64,000 nucleotides of DNA. Origin: Sitta carolinensis. Taxonomy: Eukaryota; Chordata; Aves; Passeriformes; Sittidae. The stretch lies in NCBI GenBank assembly GCA_032173965.1, contig CM063284.1:101432410-101496409 (forward strand), in the 5' to 3' direction. The position numbers were made by a program, and so were the translations under genes. Positions 60,670 to 64,000 of the stretch are shown piece after piece (positions within the stretch are counted from its first letter, which is position 1; each line of letters starts with the position of its first letter). Under the pieces are notes generated by a model. That model made no database searches. It saw only the letters and a list, made by a program, of their open reading frames with translations, and had not been told where the DNA came from.

Positions 60670-62230
60670 TGCAGAGACCACTGGATTAAAAGAAGGAGCA
60701 CACTGTTCCAAAAGAGGGAGATGCTGAGGGATAATCAGGATTCAAATCCTGTGATATGAAAAATGCACAGTTATCATTAACAGCAATACTTTTGGAAGAT
60801 ATGGTACACCCTACTCTTTCAAGTACAAACCAATTGCTAGATACTGCAATTAAAACTATGCATAAGCAAGATCAGACTAGCTGCTTTCTGCAAAGTTCAT
60901 GATCTTCCTATCTTCCTTCAGGATCCAGCTGGTGAGTTTGCAAATGCAAAAGCAAAGTAAGCTGAAGCTATTTTCTCATTGCAGCAGGAGGTATAGGAAG
61001 ATCCTGTGAAAAAAAAAAAAATCAACTTATAAAGGAAAGTAACTGAAACTCCCACAGTTGTGCTTGAGCTATGTGTTTTTCTGATATTTTAGACAGCCTC
61101 CTTTTTTAATTTTCCCCAGTGCTCTGAGATGCATAATTTAATATTTCAAATTCATTGCTTTCCTGATCTACATTTATCAAGCACTTTGAAGCCAGACATA
61201 GTGACACCTTTTTAAAATTACTTGGACAAAAACAAGTGCCTGCACTTTTTTGCTATGCATATGGAAATTCATAAGAACAAACCATTCCCTGTGCTTTAAA
61301 ATTATCTAGAAATACCTTTGGCAGAAAAGTATTTCTCTGTGGATGAGAAGAAAATTACTTAATTTAAGAAACCATCTTTAGACAATTTAGCAAGGGCTAC
61401 TTTGTATGCCCAAATTCTTTAGAAACTATTTATCCAAGCAATAGTTGAAAATAATTATCCAACCACATGCTTACAAAGGAAGGCAAGATTTGTAAGGCAG
61501 ATAATATCTTTCAAGTCCATATAGCTGGAGAAAACAGACAAGTTTTCAGGCATACAAGCCTTTCCCCAGCTCATTTTTCTCTCATTTTTATAAGCTAGTG
61601 TAATAAAATAAACCATTTACATTCCAAAACTATCACAGCTACAGCACTGATACTGACACTCACAAAGCTGGAGACTGAAAAGACACACTTCATATGGATG
61701 TAAGATGTCAGCTGAAAACTCTTATAGCATAGAGACGAGCAAAAAAACTCCATAACTTTACCAGCAAATACTTCTACAAAATTGTGTGTGTTGAAGTTCT
61801 ACCTTTAAGAACTTCCTGGTGAGAATGAAAACCTTACAGGGTTTTTAGTTTTATTTCATTTTTTGACTGTTGATGTTAATAGGAATGTCCTGTTCAGAGA
61901 ATTTCAATGCCAACAAAAAAATTAAATAAATAAATTAAAAAAAAAAACCAGGCACAGGGGTGACTGGATGCTGTAGATTCCTCACAGTTATAAACGAAAT
62001 ACCGGAAAACACATCTGGGAGCCACATTGCTAAAGGCTGAACAAAATGAAGCTAATGATCTGAGAGCCAAAGCAGCACTGAGAGTGAAGGCAGAGAGAAC
62101 CCTGAATATGCAGTAGACCAGAAATGTGAAGCATCATGAAGCATCATCTCCCCATCTGCAGCTGAGAGATTCCAAATTTGCCAGAACTGCTTTCAATATA
62201 AATGTATCTGATCTTGTTTATTTCTACCAG
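60670..62230. other. Non-coding AT-rich DNA
   Basis: Contains a 12-base A run at about 61009-61021, an A/T-rich AAATAAATAAATTA-like tract at 61915-61947, and a 10-bp unit (GAAGCATCAT) duplicated in tandem at 62128-62147. No gene is supported. Confidence 0.65.
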
Positions 62231-62370
62231 ACATGCAATGAAGGGAGACAGCAAAATGCTGGAGAAAATTGTGGCTTTGCTTCTCAGTATTTTCCTGTGC
62301 ATTTCCCAGCTTAATTCTAGTGCTTCTTGGGTGCCTGCCTCGCTCTTCCCAACAAATGAAATAAATACAG
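62231..62370 (+). CDS. Candidate exon encoding a start codon and signal peptide
   Basis: A pyrimidine-rich stretch ending TTTCTACCAG precedes position 62231, and ACAG|GTAACA marks the 3' boundary at 62370. A first ATG at 62233 is followed at once by a stop. The next at 62238, in frame with one at 62256, opens a frame of 44 codons plus one base (donor phase 1). The N-terminus is a textbook signal peptide: charged start (MKGDSKMLEK), hydrophobic core (IVALLLSIFLCI), then a polar SQLNSSA/SW cleavage-like region with an N-S-S glycosylation sequon. A phase-1 donor soon after a signal peptide is common in secreted proteins and receptors. A candidate acceptor at 62540-62541 would join in a frame open to 62781, with a hydrophobic product, but this could be chance. 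I do not recognise the family. Alternative: chance. Confidence 0.35.
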
Positions 62371-63681
62371 GTAACAGGACCTGCTCAATAGCAACCTTCA
62401 AACCCTTGGAAAAGTCTGTTATACATGGAGGCTGAACAATTCCTACATTTGAGGGATCACAGATCCTTCATTTAGGTATGTTTGGAGAACAAAACCTAAC
62501 TGAATGCTTGGAAGTGTCATCCACAAGTTTACTTTTCCCAGTGACCTTGTGGATTGCAGAAGGACTGCTCCTCACTGTGATGCTTATCCACATATGTGAA
62601 ACTGATGTCAGGGATGGAAGAAATCATCCCTCATTTGTTCTTGGAAAGTGTCTTATGTATGTAATTTTCCTCTGCATGGGGTACTTATTCATGCCTTCTT
62701 TTAAAGACCCCGTGAGACTGATTGTTCCTTTTATCTCTGGTCTGTTCTTCCTCAAATCTCCATGTCACCCATTTCACATGTGAACAGAGCCATGAAAGGA
62801 AGATGCTGAAGTGGATCCTCTGTGGCTTCAGCTCAGCTGCATCCCTCTCACTGATGTCTCTCACAGCCCTCAGTGAGGCTCACCCAGCCGTGCCTCTTGC
62901 TATATTTATAAGGTCACACAAAGAACTGCAGACCCACTGCCTGCTCCACCCCGGCAGATCACCAAGGCCACTAAGCTGGCTGCCCTCAGTGCCACAGGAA
63001 GGACATCAGCTGGTCAGGAGAGCAGTTCATTCTGGCATTGTTGCTGCCTTGAAAGGTCGGCTGCCATCCCTCATCTTGCAAGAAGTCCTCGCAGTGCTCC
63101 ACATCTCACTGGGACAAGGTGGCTGCTCTTCCCATGGTCTCAGTGTGCCACATCCTCCTCATGCTTTCCAAGGAACTCTGCAGGCATGAGAGCAGGGCTT
63201 GCTTTGCACTGCTGCATGCAGACTCAATCTGGACACCGTCTGTCTGCCCCAGCACACAGCACCACTGGAACAGCACTGTCCTTCAGCAACTGGCTTTCAC
63301 AAGAAGCTGCCAGCTACTGTGACTCTTACAAAATTTGGAGGCTCCCTACCCAAAACAAAGCACATCCAAACTGTGGGCTGAAACCCACGTATATCTATGG
63401 CTATCAATTAATTAATTGAAATATTATTTAGCAAAGACTGTGGAAGGGATAGCAAAAACAACAAAGCAGAGACAGATTGACAAGTTGATTTTCGTCAGGT
63501 ACAAAGACGATTTTGTCCGTGGCTATTCCATTTTCAGAGTAAGATGGTGGTTTTGTTTTGTAGAGCTTTTTTCTTTTTTGAAGTTCCTCATGGAAGTAGC
63601 AGCTCCACAGAGCACGGCCTCTTGTTTTCTTATGGAACCTCCCAGAACAATAAGGCCCCATGAATACATCACTATGAAGGG
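62371..63681. other. GC-richer block with overlapping plus-strand frames, gene not established
   Basis: The stretch at about 62780-63330 is clearly richer in GC than its surroundings and lacks long A/T runs, which by itself lengthens chance open frames. The longest is 155 codons at 62722-63189; other plus-strand frames overlap it between 63119 and 63419. None has a recognisable domain, and no initiation context, domain or splice model singles one out. It may contain untranslated or terminal exon sequence of the gene suggested by the exon at 62231. Confidence 0.45.

Positions 63682-63719
<38 letters not shown>
63682..63719 (+). repeat. Uninterrupted 38-base poly(A) run
   Basis: Thirty-eight A follow GAAGGG with no AATAAA hexamer within 30 bases upstream. 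No retrogene frame precedes it. The run is followed by an A/T-rich stretch (TTAATTAAAAAAAG, then a T run). Confidence 0.92.
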
Positions 63720-63722
<3 letters not shown>

Positions 63723-64000
63723 TTAATTAAAAAAAGATTTTTTTTTTGTTGTGTTGGTTTTTCGGGATTTTTTTACATCCAAATTGCCACTCCCAAGATA
63801 CTTCAGTCAGCACTGCAGAAATGTAGACAAATTAGAAGCCATGAGAAACCAAAGAAAATGCTAAGTAGCTGAAAAGGGGGTTCGGTTGGATAAAAAAATG
63901 GAAAGGAGTAGCTGTTGTGTGTACAGTTTAGCTGAGCAATGACAGAGGCCATATGTTAACAGGCTACAGGCATCTGTTAGAAATAAACAGCTAGCAGAGG
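63720..64000. other. Non-coding DNA at window edge
   Basis: Begins A/T-rich and then becomes unique sequence. Nothing supportable. Confidence 0.6.

Noticed and set aside
60348..60711. Minus-strand frames with YSIFYIL repeats
   Set aside because: They are translations of the AGAATAT heptamer array, which is stop-free in all minus-strand frames.
62722..63189. 155-codon plus-strand frame as an independent gene
   Set aside because: No recognisable domain, several overlapping frames in the same GC-richer block, and no initiation or splice evidence that singles it out.

Overview
The window is vertebrate nuclear DNA, most likely from a bird. The main evidence is a CR1 LINE tail at 59619-60185 with the avian-type 3' end (short tandem copies of an ATTCTATG-like unit) and a second CR1 3' end at 53334-53382. 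Two much older CR1/L3-type relics are also present. The DNA is AT-rich with low CpG, few interspersed repeats, and many A-rich and simple-repeat tracts. A non-avian reptile is possible but fits the low repeat load less well.

No complete protein-coding gene can be recognised. The longest open frame (164 codons, minus strand, 59688-60182) is the C-terminal end of CR1 ORF2. The other frames are short, scattered and overlap on both strands, as expected by chance. The window is best read as intergenic DNA or the inside of very long introns. Two exon-like segments deserve testing. One is a 192-bp segment on the minus strand (6135-6326), phase 0 at both ends, with good splice sites. The other is a 140-bp segment on the plus strand (62231-62370) that has a splice acceptor, a start codon followed by a convincing signal peptide, and a GT donor in phase 1. 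I could not assign either to a known family.

Layout: 1-15.4 kb is mostly unique AT-rich DNA with the minus-strand exon candidate. At 16.18-16.55 kb lies an isolated GC- and CpG-richer islet with a G-quadruplex motif and an Sp1-like box. 16.6-28.8 kb is unique DNA with A-rich tracts. 29.05-29.91 kb and 34.03-35.80 kb hold decayed CR1/L3 copies, both on the plus strand. 36-49.6 kb is unique DNA with simple repeats, including a TA tract at 49.05 kb. 49630-50005 is a solo retroviral LTR on the minus strand with a perfect 6-bp target-site duplication. Its two ends form a 35-bp perfect inverted repeat, and a 13-bp-arm palindrome flanked by CCAAT boxes lies in its U3. 51.6 kb has an A-rich/CCAA compound tract, 53.3 kb a CR1 tail remnant, 59.6-60.2 kb the young-looking CR1, and 60.57-60.67 kb a heptamer minisatellite. 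The last 2 kb hold the signal-peptide exon candidate, a GC-richer block and a 38-bp poly(A) run.

No operons, RNA genes, CRISPR arrays or novel multi-gene system are visible. The best leads are the unusual LTR architecture and the two exon candidates.
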